Source: Halichoerus grypus (lineage: Eukaryota; Chordata; Mammalia; Carnivora; Phocidae). From it: 64,000 bases of DNA. Positions 22,741-35,375 of the stretch are shown here, one piece after another. The first letter of the stretch is position 1. Each line of letters starts with the position of its first letter. The position numbers and the translations under genes were made by a program. The stretch lies in the NCBI RefSeq assembly GCF_964656455.1, contig NC_135716.1, positions 111,632,389 through 111,696,388 on the forward strand, written 5' to 3'. The notes below the pieces were generated by a model, which saw nothing but the letters and a program-made list of their open reading frames with translations, searched no databases and was not told the DNA's origin.

Positions 22741-23449
22741 CTTCAAATAGTATTATTCATTGATTTATTTCAAAACTGATGTTTATTTTCTGACCTTACT
22801 TCTGTTTTCTGTTTAAGAGCCTGGGGACAAATAGCTAGCTTAAGATCACCCAATCGTTTTTCCTACCCATTCAGTGGCCTGAGCAGTGGACGCTGCAGAT
22901 GAGTCTGCAGTGGAAGGCCATGCACGCCTTTCTTCAGCAGGAAACACTTGTTTACTTTCTGATACTGCGAGATGCTCCAGGCTCATCTTGTATTTTTTCT
23001 ACCTCAGCCTTAGAACTAGAACTTAGAACCAATTTCCAAAGCAGACTTGGTTCCTTTTATTGGAAAATGACATTTAGAAACCAAGATATAGCACAGGTCT
23101 TGGAGCTGAACTGAAATCTGCTCTGGTCCTCCTGAACGAACATAAACCTGGTAGGGGTGTGTAGGAGGCAGATGCAGCACCCCCAAAGCTGCTGGCCTTG
23201 AGGTGACCGGGGGACAGAGATGGTTGTGGTCCAATTGGGCATTAGTTCATTTGGCTTCCTAATGTTTCTGTGGTGAGCTACTGTGTCCTTACTTGAGGGC
23301 CCTACACCTGCAGGGTGGGGGAGAAAAGTAAAGAAATGTCTCAGGGCCCAGAGAGGGGAGCAGTGGGATACAGCAGCTTCTTCCCCTCTTTACCCTGGAG
23401 AATTGTCATTAGTAGGCCAGAGGGAGGGGCCCTGTCATCTATGATTTTT
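22741..23449. other. Unassigned interval
   Basis: No exon or repeat named. Short frames at 22899-23114 (+) and 23016-23242 (-) overlap and lack domains. Confidence 0.35.
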
Positions 23450-24480
23450 AAAAATTTTGTTTAAAAATTTTTTTATTGAGGTATAATCAACATAACATTT
23501 TATTAATTTCAGGTGTACAACATGATTTGATATTTGTATATATTGTGAAATGATCACCACAGTAAGTCTAGTCGACATCTGTCCCCACACATAGCTACAA
23601 AATGTTTTTCTTGTAATGAGAATTTTTAAGATCTACTCTCTTAGCACCCTTCAAATAGGAAACACAGTATTATTAACCATAGTCACCATGCTATACATTA
23701 CATTCCCAGGACTTAATTATTTTATAACGGGAGGTTGGTACCTTTGTCTCCTTTTACCCATTTTACCCACCCTCCCTTGAAACCACCAATCTGTTCTCTG
23801 TATCTTTGAGCTTGGTTTTTAAATATTCTAAAACTTTTATTGGTAGATTGCACATACAAATGAGATCATATGGTATTTGTCTTTCTCTGACTTCTTTCAT
23901 TTAGCGTAATACCCTGTAGGTACATCCATGTTGTCTCAAATGGCACAATCTTATCCTTTTTTAGGATATGTAATATTCTCTTGTGTATATATGGTGCATT
24001 TTCTTTATCCTTTAATTAGTCAGTGGGCATTTAAGTTGTTCCCCTGTCTTGGCTATTGTAAATAGTGCTGCAGTGAACATGGGGGTACACATATCTTTTA
24101 GAATTAGTGTTTTTGTTTCCTTTGGATAAATACCCAGAAGTGGAATTTACTGGGTCATATGGTAATTCTACTTCAATGTTTTTAAAGATTTTATTTATTT
24201 ATTAGAGAGAGAGCACAAGTGAGGGGAGGCTCAGAGGGAGAAGCAGACTCCCACTGAGCAAGGAGCCATATGTGGGGCTTGATCCCAGGACCCTGAGATC
24301 ATGACCTGAGCTGAAGGCAGACACTTAACCAACTGAGCCACTCAGGCACCCCTCTACTTCAATTTTTTGAGGAACTCCATTACTGTTTTCCAGAGTGGCC
24401 GCACCAATTTACATTTCCACCAACAATGCATGAGGATTCTCTTTTCTCCCATCCTCGCCAATACTTGTTATTTCTTGTCT
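23450..24480 (-). mobile_element. L1-a (host L1), 3' segment
   Basis: 3' end and ORF2 C-terminal part of an old minus-strand L1. It starts at tttttattgaggtataatca (the 3' UTR read in antisense) and runs through catccatgttgtctcaaatg, aatagtgctgcagtgaacat and gccgcaccaatttacatttc. It breaks off at acttgttatttcttgtct, where L1-b begins. The same element appears to resume at about 28367 and again at 35701. A CAN SINE interrupts it at 24178. Confidence 0.8.
24167..24363 (-). mobile_element. CAN SINE in L1-a
   Basis: Body 24178-24352. TSD tctacttcaat at 24167-24177 and 24353-24363, exact, 11 bp. Confidence 0.94.
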
Positions 24481-25620
24481 TTTTTTTTCATTGACATATA
24501 AGTAACATACAATGTTAATAGTTTCAGTTGTATAACATATAAATTCAACAATTTTATACATTAATCAGTGCTCATCTTAAGTGTAGTCACCATCTGTCAC
24601 CATACAGCGTTATTAAGATATTACTGACTATATTCCCTATGTTGTATTTTTCATCTCTGTGACATTTATTTTATAACCGGAAGTTTGTACCTCTTTTTTT
24701 TTTTTAAGATTTTATTTACTTATTTGCCAGAGAGAGAAAGAGCACCTACAAGCAGGGGGAGTGGCAGGCAGAGGGAGAAGCAGGCTCCCGATGTGGGACT
24801 CGATCCCAGGACCCTGAGATCATGACATGAGCTGAAGGCAGACGCTTAACCATCTGAGCCACCCAGGCGCCCCGGAAGTTGGTACCTCTTAATCCCCTTC
24901 ATCTATTTGTCCATCTCTCCACACATCTCCCCTCTGGCAACTACCAGTTTGATCACTGTATTTAAAAGACTTTTTTATTTGTTTTGTTTTTTAGATTCCA
25001 CGTATAAGTGAAGTCATACAGTATTTGTCTTTCTCTGACTTATTCCACTTAGAATAATACCCTCTAGGTCCATCCATCTTGTCACAAATGGCAAGATTTC
25101 ATTCTTTTTTATGGCTGAGTAATAATCCATTATATATATGTATATACACATATACCACCTCTTCTTTATCCATCTATTAGTGAGCTTGGGTTCATCATTG
25201 GAACTGGGTTGCTCCATATCTTGGCTATTGTAAATAATGCTGCAATAAACAGGGGTGCATATATCTTTTTGAATTAGTATTTTTGTTTTCTTTGGGTAAT
25301 ACCTAATAATGGGTTTACTGGATTGTATGTTATTTCTATTTTTAATTTTTTGAGCAAGCTCCATAGTGTCTTCCACAGTGGCTGCACCAATTTACACTCC
25401 CACCAGCAAAGCACAAGGGCTGTCTTCTCCATATCCTTGCTAACACTTGTCATTCTTGTCTTTTTGATTCTAGCTGTCTGTACTAGTTTGTAGTGATATG
25501 TCATTATGGTTTTGATACGCATTTCCTTGATGATTAATACTATTGAGCATCTTTTCATGTGTCTGTTGGCCATCTATTGTCTTTGAAAAAATGTCTATTC
25601 AGGTCCCCTGCCCATTTTTA
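24481..25620 (-). mobile_element. L1-b, 3' segment
   Basis: A second L1 3' end starts at tttttttttcattgacatat (3' UTR antisense), proving a new insertion inside L1-a. It runs through the ORF2 C-terminus (gaataataccctctaggtcc, aaataatgctgcaataaaca, gtggctgcaccaatttacac). It stops at tgcccattttta (25609-25620), the target site of L1-c, and resumes at 26724. The 120- and 99-codon minus frames (25014-25376, 25274-25573) are decayed ORF2 C-terminal peptides, not genes. Confidence 0.82.
24679..24890 (-). mobile_element. CAN SINE in L1-b
   Basis: Body 24696-24873; part of the usual middle region is missing. TSD ggaagtttgtacctctt at 24679-24695 against ggaagttggtacctctt at 24874-24890 (one mismatch, 17 bp). 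Confidence 0.95.
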
Positions 25621-25805
25621 TTTTTATTTTATTTTTTTTAAAGATTTATTTATTTATTTATCGAGGGAATCTCAAGCAGACTCAGTGCTAAGTGTGGAGT
25701 CTGATGTGGGGCTTGATCTCAGGACCCTGGGATCATGACCTGAGCTGAAACCAAGAGCTGGACACTTAACCTACTGTGCCACCCAGGCATCCCTCTGCCC
25801 ACTTT
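25608..25805 (-). mobile_element. CAN SINE at the L1-b/L1-c junction
   Basis: Body 25619-25794, older form. TSD ctgcccatttt at 25608-25618 against ctgcccacttt at 25795-25805 (one mismatch). Its target is the target-site copy already created by L1-c. Confidence 0.92.
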
Positions 25806-26723
25806 AAAAAGATATTTTGATTCTAGTATAATTAACATATAGTGTTATATTAGTTTCAGCAGTACAATATAGTGATACAACAATTCTGTACATTACTCCG
25901 TGCTCATCATAAGTGTACTCTTAATTCCCTTCACCTGTTTTACTCAGCCCCTACCCACTTCTCCTCTGGTAACCCTCTGTTTGCTTTGTATAGTTGAGAG
26001 TCTATTTTTTTGCTTTATCTCTTTTTTTTTCTTCATGTTTCTTAAGTTGTACATTTGAGTGAAATCATATGGGATTTGTCTTTCTTTGACTTATTTAACT
26101 TAGCATTATACTTGCTACATCCATCCATGTTGTTGCAAATTGCAAGATTCCATTATTTTTTTATGGCTGAGTAATACTCCATTGTATCTCACACACACAC
26201 ACACACACACGGTATACACAAACACCACCTCTTCTTTATCCATTCATCTATGGATGGACACTTGCGTTGCTTCCATAGTTTGGCTATTGTAAATAATGCT
26301 GCAGTAAACATAGGGATGCATATATCTTTTTGAATTAGTGTTTTTATATTCCTTGGGTAAATACCCAGTAGAGCAATTACTGGATCATTGGGCAGTTCTA
26401 TTTTTAATTTTTTGAGGGACCTCTATATTGTTTTTTCACCATGGCTGCACCAGTTTGTATTCCCACCAGCAGTGCAAGAGAGTTCCTTTTTCTCCACATC
26501 TTCGCCAACATTTGTTTCTTGTGTTTTTGATTTTAGCCAGTCTGACAGGTACAAGGTGATACCTCATTGTGGTTTTGATTTGCATGTTGCTGATGATGAG
26601 TGCTACTGAGCATCTTTTCATGTGTGTGTTGGCCATCTGTATGCCTTCTTTGGAGAAATGTCTGTTCATGTCTTCTGCCCATTTTTTAATTGGATTATTT
26701 GTTTTCTTGGTGTGCATTTCCTT
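25806..26723 (-). mobile_element. L1-c, 5'-truncated L1 nested in L1-b
   Basis: A third L1 3' end (gattctagtataattaacat) starts after the SINE, and the element runs about 0.9 kb to the ORF2 C-terminal region. The host text tgcccattttta lies on both sides (25609-25620 and 26724-26735), so it looks like a 12-bp TSD. A (CA)n run at 26190-26210 lies inside. The 93-codon minus frame (26436-26717) is decayed ORF2. Confidence 0.78.
26190..26210. repeat. (CA)n microsatellite in L1-c
   Basis: 21-bp pure CA run within the L1 3' region, at a place where carnivore L1 copies often carry AT/CA-rich sequence. Confidence 0.95.
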
Positions 26724-28366
26724 TGCCCATTTTTAATTGGAATTTATTTTGTTTTGGTGCTGAGTTATATAAGTTCTTAATATATTTTGGATATTAACCC
26801 CTTATCAGATCTATCCTTTCTTTGCAAATAGCCTCTCCCATTCAGTAGGTTGCCTTTTCATTTTGTTTCCTTTGCTGTGCTAAAGCTTTTTATTTTGGGG
26901 TAGTCTCAATAGTTTATTTTTGCTTTTGTTTCCATTGCCTGAGGGGACATAGCTAGAAAAAGTTGCTAAGGCTGATGTCAGAGAGGTTACTATGTTTTCT
27001 TCTAGGAGTTTTATGGTTTCAGGGCTCACATTTAGGTCTTTAATCCATTTTGAGTTTAATTTGTGTATGGGTGAGAAAGTGGTCCAGTTTCACTATTCTG
27101 CATGTAGCTGTCCAGTTTTCCCAGCACCATTATTAAAAAGATTGTCTTTTCTCCATTGTATATTCTTGCCTCTTTTGTTGTAGATTAATTAGCCGTATAA
27201 GCATGGGTTTATTTCTGGGCTATTCTGTTCTATTGATCTATTTGTTTTTGTTCCAGTACCATATACTCTTTTGATTACTATAGCTCTGCAGTATATGTTG
27301 AATCTGGAATTATGATACCTCCAGCTTTGTTCTTCTTTCTCAAGATTTCATTGGCTATTTGGGGTCTTTGTGGTTCAATACAAATTTTAAGATTATTCTA
27401 GTTCTGTGAAAAATGCTATTGGTATTTTCATAGGGATTGCATTGAATCTGTAGATTGCTTTGGGTAGTATGGACATTTTAACAGTTATTAATTCTTCCAA
27501 ACCACGAGCATGGAATGCTTTCCATTTGTGTGGTCTTCAATTCCTTTCAGAGTAGGGGTCTTTTACCTTCTTAACCAAGGAGGAGGTTAAAGATCTATAG
27601 GTATTTTATTCTTTTTGGTGCAATTGTAAATGGGATTGTTATCTTAATTTTTCTTACTGCTGCTTCATTATTAGTGTAGAGAAAGGCAACAGATTTCTAT
27701 AAATTTTGAATCCTGCAACTTTACTGAATTCATTTATCAGTTCTAATAGGTTTTTTGGTGGAGTCTTTAGGGTTTTCTAGATATAGTATCAGGTCTTCTC
27801 TTCTTCCTTACCAATTTGAATGCCTTTTATTTATTTATGTTGTCTGATTGCTGCAGCTGGGATTTCCAGTACTATGCTGAATAAAAGTGGTGAGAGAGTG
27901 GACATCCTTGTCTTGTTCCTGACCTCAGAGGAAAAGCTGTTTTTCACCACTGAGTGATGTTGGCTGTGTGTTTTTCATACATGGCCTTTATTATGTTTAG
28001 GTATTTTCCCTTTAAACCGACTTTGTTGAGAGTTTTTCTCATGAATGGATGTTGTACTTTTTCAAATGCTTTTTTCCTGCATCTATTGAGATGATCGTAT
28101 GGTTTTTATATTTTGTCTTATTAATGTGATATATCACATTGATTTGCAATATTGAACCACCTTTGCATCCCTGGAATAAATCCTACTTGGTCATTGTGAA
28201 TGACTTTTTAAATGTATTGTTGAATTTGGTTTGCTAATATTTTGTTGAGGGTTTTTGTGTATACATTTATCGTAGATACTGGCCTGTAGTTTTATTTTGT
28301 TTTTGGCATCATGGTAATGTTGACCTCATAGAATGAGTTTGAAAGTTTTCCTTCCTCTTCTATTTG
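26724..28366 (-). mobile_element. L1-b, ORF2 segment after L1-c
   Basis: Continuation of L1-b from ttgcccatttttaattggaa toward the reverse-transcriptase domain (tttaggtctttaatccattt, ctccagctttgttcttcttt, gaatgccttttatttattta, catagaatgagtttgaaag). It is 5'-truncated at about 28366, where the text changes to the older L1-a. No long ORF2 frame is left. Confidence 0.78.
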
Positions 28367-28689
28367 ATGAAGTCTAACTTAAAGTTTTCTTTATGGATTG
28401 TATGTTTGGCATCATATGTAAGAACTCTCATTATAAACCAATGTCATGTAAGTTTTCTCCTGTTTGCTCTAAAAGTTATATACTTCCAGCTCTGACATTT
28501 AAGTCTCTGATCCATTTTGAATTTATTTTTGCATATGGTGGTAGGTAAGGGTCTAAATTCATCTTTTTTGTATCTGATATCCAAACATTCCAGCACCATT
28601 TGTTGAAGAGACCATCCTTTCTTCTTTGCAAATCAATTGACCATAAATATGAGGGTTTACTCATGGACTCTCAATTCTGTTCCATTGAT
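28367..28689 (-). mobile_element. L1-a, middle segment
   Basis: Older-type L1 text resumes (gacatttaagtctctgatcc, ccattttgaatttatttttg, agcaccatttgttgaagaga, ttgaccataaatatgagggt) up to ccattgat at 28682-28689, the insertion site of L1-d. About 0.6 kb of consensus seems to be missing between this and 24480. Confidence 0.7.
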
Positions 28690-30080
28690 TTTTTTTTTTT
28701 TTTTTTTTTTTTGTCGTGATAAGGGTACTCTTTAATCCCCATCACCTATTTCACCCATCTATCCACCCACCTCCCTCTGGTAACCATCAGTGTATTCTCT
28801 ATAGTTAAGGGTCTGTTTCTTAGTTTTTCTCTCTTTCTCTCTTCTTTGCTTCTTTGTTTTGTTTCTTAAATTCCACAGATGAGATCATATGATATTTGTC
28901 TTTCTCTGACTTATTTACTTAGCATTATACTCTCTAGCCCTGTCCATGTCATTGCAAATGGCAAGATTTCATTTTTTTATGGCTGAAAAATATATTCCAT
29001 TGTATATAAATGCCACATCTTCTTTATCTATTCATGTTCTGATGGACACATGGGCAGCTTCCATAGTTTGGCTATTGTAAATAATGCTGCAGTAAGCATA
29101 GGGGTGCATATATTCCTTTCAATTACTGTTTTTCGTATTCTTTGGATAAATATCCAGTAGTGCTATTATTGGATCATAGGGTAGTTCTATATATAATTTT
29201 TTTAGGAAACTCCATATTGTTTTCCACAGTGGCTGCACCAGTTTGCATTCCCACCAAGAGTGCAAGAGAGTTCCATTTTCTCCACACCCTTGCCAGCACT
29301 TGTTGTTTCTTGTGTTTTTTATGTTAGTCAATGTGGCAGATGTGAGGTGATACCTCATTGTGGTTTTGATTTGCATGTTGCTGATGATGAGTACTATTGA
29401 GCATCTTTTCGTGTGTCTTTTGGCCATCTGTATATGTCTTTGGAGAAATGTCTGTTCATGTGTTCTGCTCATTTTTTTCTTGGATTATTTGTTCTGTGGG
29501 TATTGAGTTGTATCATTTCTTTATATATTTTGGATACTAACCCTTTACTGGATATGTCATTTGCAAATATCTTCTCTTGTTCAGTAGTTGCCATTTAGTT
29601 TTCTTGATTTGTTTCCTTCACTGTGCAGAAACTTTGTTGGTGTAATACCAGTAGTTTATTTTTATTTTTATTCCCCTTGCCTCAGGAGACCTATCTAGAA
29701 AAGTGTTGCTATGGCTAGTGTCAGAGAGATTACTGCCTATCTTCTCATCTAGGATTTTTATGGTTTCAGGTCTCACATTTAGGTCTTTAATCCATTTATA
29801 AGTTTATTTTTGTGCATGGTGTAAGAAAGTGGTCCAGTTTCTATCTTTAGCATGCGGTTGTCCAGTTTTCCCCACACCATTTGTTGAAGAGACTGTCTTT
29901 TTCCCATTGCACATTCATTCCTCCTTGGTGGAAGATTAATTGACCATAGAATTGTGGGTCTATTTCTGGGTTTTCTGTTCTATTCCATTGATCTATGTGT
30001 CTGTTTTTATGCCAGTACCATACTGTTTTAATTACTACCACTTTGCAATATAGCAAAAATCTGGAATTGTGATACTTCCA

Positions 30081-30280
30081 GTTTTTTCTCTTCTTTTCTT
30101 TTTTAAGATATTTTTATTGGAGAGAGGTGGGGGAGGAGCAGGGCAAGAGCTCAAGTAGACTCCCCACTGACCACGGAGCCTGACACAGGGCTCAATCTCA
30201 TGACCCTGAGATCATGACCTGAACCAAAATCAAGAGTTAGGTGCTTAACCTACTGAGCCACCCAGGTGCCCGTTTTTTCT
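30081..30280 (-). mobile_element. CAN SINE in L1-d
   Basis: Body 30090-30271, older diverged copy. TSD gttttttct at 30081-30089 and 30272-30280, 9 bp. Confidence 0.9.
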
Positions 30281-30468
30281 TTCTCAAGATTGCTTTGGCT
30301 GTTCAAGGTCTTTTGTATTTCCATACAAATTTTAGAATTGTTTTAGTTCTGTGAAAAATGCTATTGGTATTTTGATAGGGATTGCATTAATTGTATAGAT
30401 CGCTTTGGGTAGTATAGACATTTAATATTTGTTTTTCCAATCCATGAGCATGGAATAGTCTTTCCATT

Positions 30469-30689
30469 TCTTTGTGTCATCTTCATTTTTTTTTTCAAAG
30501 ATTTTATTTATTTGAGAGAGTGAGCATGAGTGGGGGTGGGGGAGCAGAGGTAGAGGGAGAAGCACACTCCCCGCTGAGCAGGAAGCCTGATGCAGGGCTT
30601 GATCCCAGGACCCTGGGATCATGGTCTGAGCTGAAGGCAGCCACTTAACCAGCTGAGCCACCCAGGCGCCCCTCTTTATGTCATCTTCA
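30469..30689 (-). mobile_element. CAN SINE in L1-d
   Basis: Body 30486-30672. TSD tctttgtgtcatcttca at 30469-30485 against tctttatgtcatcttca at 30673-30689 (one mismatch, 17 bp). Confidence 0.95.
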
Positions 30690-31055
30690 ATTTCACCAAT
30701 GTTTTACAGTTTTCCGAGTACAGGTCTTTCACCTCTTTGGTTAAGTTTATTCTTCGATATTTTATTATTATTGGTGCAATTGTAAATGGGATTGTTTTCT
30801 TAATTTCTCTTTCTGCTGCTTCATTATTAGTTATAGGAATGCAACAGATTTCTGTACATTGATTTTGTATCCTGCGACTTTACTGAATTCACATAACAGT
30901 TTTAGTGGTTTTTTGGTGGAGTCTTTAGGATTTTCTATATATACAATCATGTCATCTGCAAATAGTGAAACTTTTACTTCTTCCTTACCAATTTGGATGC
31001 CTTTTATTTATGTTGTTGAATTGCTGTGGCTAGGACTTCCAGTACTATGTTGAAT

Positions 31056-31275
31056 AAAAGTGGTGAGAGGGGCATCTAGGTGGTGCAGTTGGTTAAACAT
31101 CGGACTCTTGGCTTCAGCTAAGGTAGTGATCTCAGGATCATGGGATTGAGCTCCATATCAAGCTCTGCACTCAATGTAGAGTCTGCTAAAGTTTCTCTCT
31201 CCCTCCCCCGCTTGGGGGCTCACTCATGCATGCTCTCTAAAATAAATAAATCTTTAAAAAAAAAAGTGGTGACAG
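31056..31275 (+). mobile_element. CAN SINE in L1-d
   Basis: Body 31070-31261, opposite in strand to its host L1. TSD aaaagtggtgagag at 31056-31069 against aaaagtggtgacag at 31262-31275 (one mismatch). Confidence 0.95.
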
Positions 31276-34200
31276 TGGACATCCATGTCTTATTTCCCTG
31301 ATAAACAGGGAAAAGCTCTGTTTTTCACCATTGAGTATGATGTTGGCTGTGGGTTTTTCATATATGGCCTTTATTATGTTGAGTTATGTTCCCTCTAGAC
31401 CTAATGTGCAGAGGGTTTCCATCATGAGTGATTTGTAGTTTGTCAAGTGCTCTTCCTGCATCTACTGAAATGATCATATGGTTTTTATCCTATTGATTTA
31501 TCACATTGATTGTTGCACATATTGAACCAGCCTTGTGTCTGGTAATAACTCTCACTTGGTTGTGGTGAATGATTTTTTTTTTTAAATATACTGTTGGATT
31601 GGGTTTGCTAATATTTTGTTGAGGTTTTTTGCATCTATATTCATGAGAGATACTGGACTGTAGTTCTATTTTTTTGTGGTATCTTTATCTGGTTTTGGCC
31701 TTTATCTGGTTTTAGACTGAATGTGGAAGTTTTCTTTCCTCTAATATTTTTTGGAATAGTTTGAAAGTAATAAGTATTAGTTCTTCTTTAAATGTTTGGT
31801 AGAATTCACCTATGAGGCTGTCTGGTTCTGGACTTCTGTTTTTTGGAAGTGTTTTGATTACTTGATTCAATTTCATTAATGGTAATTGGTTTGTTCAAAT
31901 TTTCTATTTCTTCCTGCTTTAGTTTTGGTAGGTAATAGGTTTCTAGGAATTTATCCATTTCTTCTAAGTTGTCCATTTTGTTGACATAAGGTTTTCCTAA
32001 TATTCTGTTATAATTGTATTTCTGTGGTGTTGGTTATTTCTCCACTTTCATTAGTTATTTTGCCTACTTGGGTCCCACTCCCTTTTAAGGAGTTTGGCTA
32101 AAGGTTTATCCATTTTATTGATCTTTTCAAAGAATCAACTCCTTGTTTCATTGATCTGCTCTATAGTTTTTTTAGTTTCTATTTTATTTCTGCTCTAATC
32201 CTTATTATTTTCTCCCTCCTACTGGTTCTGGATTACATTTATTGTTTTTTTTCTGGCTCCTTTAAGTGTAAGGTTAGGTTGCTTTGAGATTTTTCTTGAC
32301 TCTTGAGGAGGCCTGTAGTTCTATAAACTTCCCTCTTAGAACCACTTTTGCTGCATCCCAGAGATTTTGGACTGTTGTGTTTTCATTTTCATTTGTTTCC
32401 ATGTAATTTTTGATGTCCTCATTGATTTCTTGGTTGACCCATTCATTGTTTAGTAGCATGTTATTCAACCTCCATGTATTTGTATTATTCCTAGATTTTT
32501 TTCTTGTGATGGATTTCCATAGTGTTGTGGTAGGAAAGATGCATGAGAGTACTTTTTTTTTTTTCTTTTGTTGTTGTTGAAACTTGTTTTGTGGCCTAAC
32601 ATGTGATCTATTCTGGAGAACATCCCATATGCACTTGAAAAGAATGTGTATTCTGCTCTTTTAGGATGGAATGTTCTGAATATGTCCGTAAAATCTATCT
32701 GGTCCAGTGTGTCATTCAAAGTCACTGTTTCCCTCTTGATTTGCTGTTTGGATGATCTGTCCATCAGTGTGAGTGAGGTATTAAAGTCCCCTATTGTTAC
32801 TGTATTGCTATCAATTACTTCCTTTGTGTTTGTATAACTGTTATGTATTTGGGTGCTCCCATGTTGGGTGCATAAATATGTACAGTTATTATATTTTTTG
32901 TTGGATTATCCCCTTTCTTAGTATATAGTGTCCTTTGTCTCGTTACAGTCTTTGTTTTAAAGGCTATTTTGTCTGATATAAGTATTACTACTCCAGCTTT
33001 CTTTGGACTTCCATTTGCTTGATAAATGTATCTCCATCCCCTTACTTTCAATCTGCAGGTGCCATTCAGTCTGAAATGAGTCTGTTATAGGTAGCATATA
33101 GATGGATCTTATAGGGTGATGGAGTAGATAAAAAAATGTCTTTTGATTTGGAGTGTTTAGTCATTATGTTCAAAGTAATTACTGATAAATAAGTATTGCC
33201 AATTTGTTACTTATTTGTGGTTGTTTCTGTAGATTTTCTCTGATCCTTGCTTTCATGGTTTATTGGCTTTCTTCAGTGATATACTTGAATTCCTTTCTCT
33301 TTATTCTTTGATATCTGTTACTGGTTTTTGATTTGTGGTTACCATTAGATTTATATATAGTATCTTCTGCATATAGCAGTTGATGGTCACTTAAGTTCAA
33401 ACCCATTCTTTACTCTTCTCGCCCCACAAATTTTAGGTATATGGTATTTTACATCCTTTTATTTTTTGTGAAACCCTTGACTGACTTTTTTTTTTTTTTA
33501 CAGAAATACTTTTTACTACTTTTGTGTTTTCCTACACTTCATACTCTCAACTTAAGGTCTTTCCTTTCCATTCAGAGTCCCCATTAATATTTCTTATAGA
33601 GCTGGTTTAGTAGTGGTCAGGAACTCCTTTTTTGAGAAATTCTTGATCTCTCCTTATATTCTGAACAATATCCTTGTAGATAGGAGTATTTTTGGCTCTA
33701 GATTTTTCCCTTTCAGCATGTCGAATATATCCTGCTACCCCCTTCTGGCCTGCAGTTTCTGCTGAAAAAGCTGCAAAATTTTTTTCCTTATTGCTACTTT
33801 TTGCCATTTTAATTACTGTGTGTCTTGGTGTGGAATTCCTTGGGTTGAATTTGGTGGGGTGTGTGGGAGATCTCTGTGCCTCCTGGATGTGGATATGTGG
33901 ATCTCCTGGATGTGTAGGGAATTTTTCAGCTATTTGTTCAAATGAATTTCCTGCCCCCCTTTCTCTCTCTTCTGAGATCCCTATAATGCAAATGTTATTA
34001 CACTAATGGAATCAATGAGTTCTCTAAGACTATTCTCGATCTGCCTATTTTCTTTCTTCTCTTTTGTTCAGCTTACTTTCTATTACTGTCTTCCAAGTCG
34101 TTTTTATTTCCTCTGCTTTATCTAGCCTCCTCTATGTTCCATCAAGTGTATTTTAAATTTCATTTATTGTGTTGTTCATCTGATTCTTTTGTATGTGTTA

Positions 34201-35146
34201 AGGGTCTCACTGATGTCCTCCACTCTTGTCTCAGGTCCAGTGTGTAGCTTTATGATCATTACTTTAAATTTTCTATCAGGCATACCACTTATATCTATTT
34301 TGCTTTGATTTCTTGCTGTGGTTTGGTCCTGTTCTTTCATTTAAGAGCTATTTCCCTGTCTCCTTGTTTTGTCGGACTTCCTGTGTCTATTTCTTTGTTA
34401 GGAAAGTCAGCTACTTCTCTTGCTCTTAACTATAAAAGCCTTATGTAGAAGAGATCTTTTCGTGCAGTGTTCCTTGTTCTCCAGGGCCTGGTGCTTCAGG
34501 GAATGTCTCTTATGGGTGTTGTGTGTGCTCTGCTGTAGAGTCTTGCCCTCTTTTTTCTTCAGTCCGGTTGTCTGCAGAGGCTGTGTTTGCCTATTGTGGG
34601 CAGCGTTTAACAAGGTGTGTGGTGGTTTGCTAATGAAATGAGACCTGCTCACGCCAGAACGGAGTTCCTGCACAATGTGCCAGTCAGATGTGGTGTTGGC
34701 AGGGTTTCCACGGGTCTTCTCAGGGAGGGGGCCCACAGTGACTGGACTAAGGTGATCATGACTGGGAAGGGTGGATCCGCACAAGTGTGCAGTGGGGCTT
34801 GGTGTAAGCAAGTTAGGTAACAAATGTTAGTGCTGCAATGATTCCTGCAGGTATCCGTTGTTTATGTGGTGGGCAGGGGAGGGAAATGGCACCCGCTGGC
34901 TCCCTTGTTCCTAGAGGGGTCTCCCTGTGATCCCTCTCTCCAGGCCATGCTCTGAGAGATGAACAAATCACTCTCCTTCCCATCTACTGCTGGTTTTTCA
35001 AACTGCTGGTTCTGTGCTGTATCTGTCCAAGACTCTTTAGGGGTGGGAACTCTGCTTCCTAATGCCCTCCAGGCTCTCCTGGAGCTGAGCCCATTGATTT
35101 AAAAATTCCTGCCTCTTAAGTCCCAGTGGTTGTAACTCAAGAAATT

Positions 35147-35375
35147 GGCCTCCTCTCACTTTTTTTTTTTTTTTTTTAAAGATTTTATTTATTTATTTGA
35201 CAGAGACACAGCGAGAGAGGGAACACAAGCAGGGGGGAGTGGGAGAGGGAGAAGCAGGCTTCCCGCGGAGCAGGGAGCCCGATGCGGGGCTCGATCCCAG
35301 GACCCTGGGATCATGACCTGAGCCGAAGGCAGACACTTAACGACTGAGCCACCCAGGCGCCCCGGCCTCCTCTCA
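35147..35375 (-). mobile_element. CAN SINE in L1-d 5' UTR, young
   Basis: Body 35159-35363, one of the least diverged copies (gcttcccgcggagcagggag, gatgcggggctcgatcccag). TSD ggcctcctctca at 35147-35158 and 35364-35375, exact, 12 bp. Confidence 0.97.

Noticed and set aside
25014..29472. Minus-strand peptides of 93-120 codons with zinc-knuckle-like text ([11 protein letters not shown])
   Set aside because: These are the C-terminal peptide of L1 ORF2, repeated once per L1 copy, all decayed.
34407..34823. 138-codon minus-strand frame rich in threonine, proline and glutamine
   Set aside because: It lies in the 5' UTR of L1-d, upstream of its ORF1 region, and overlaps other frames in the complementary strand.
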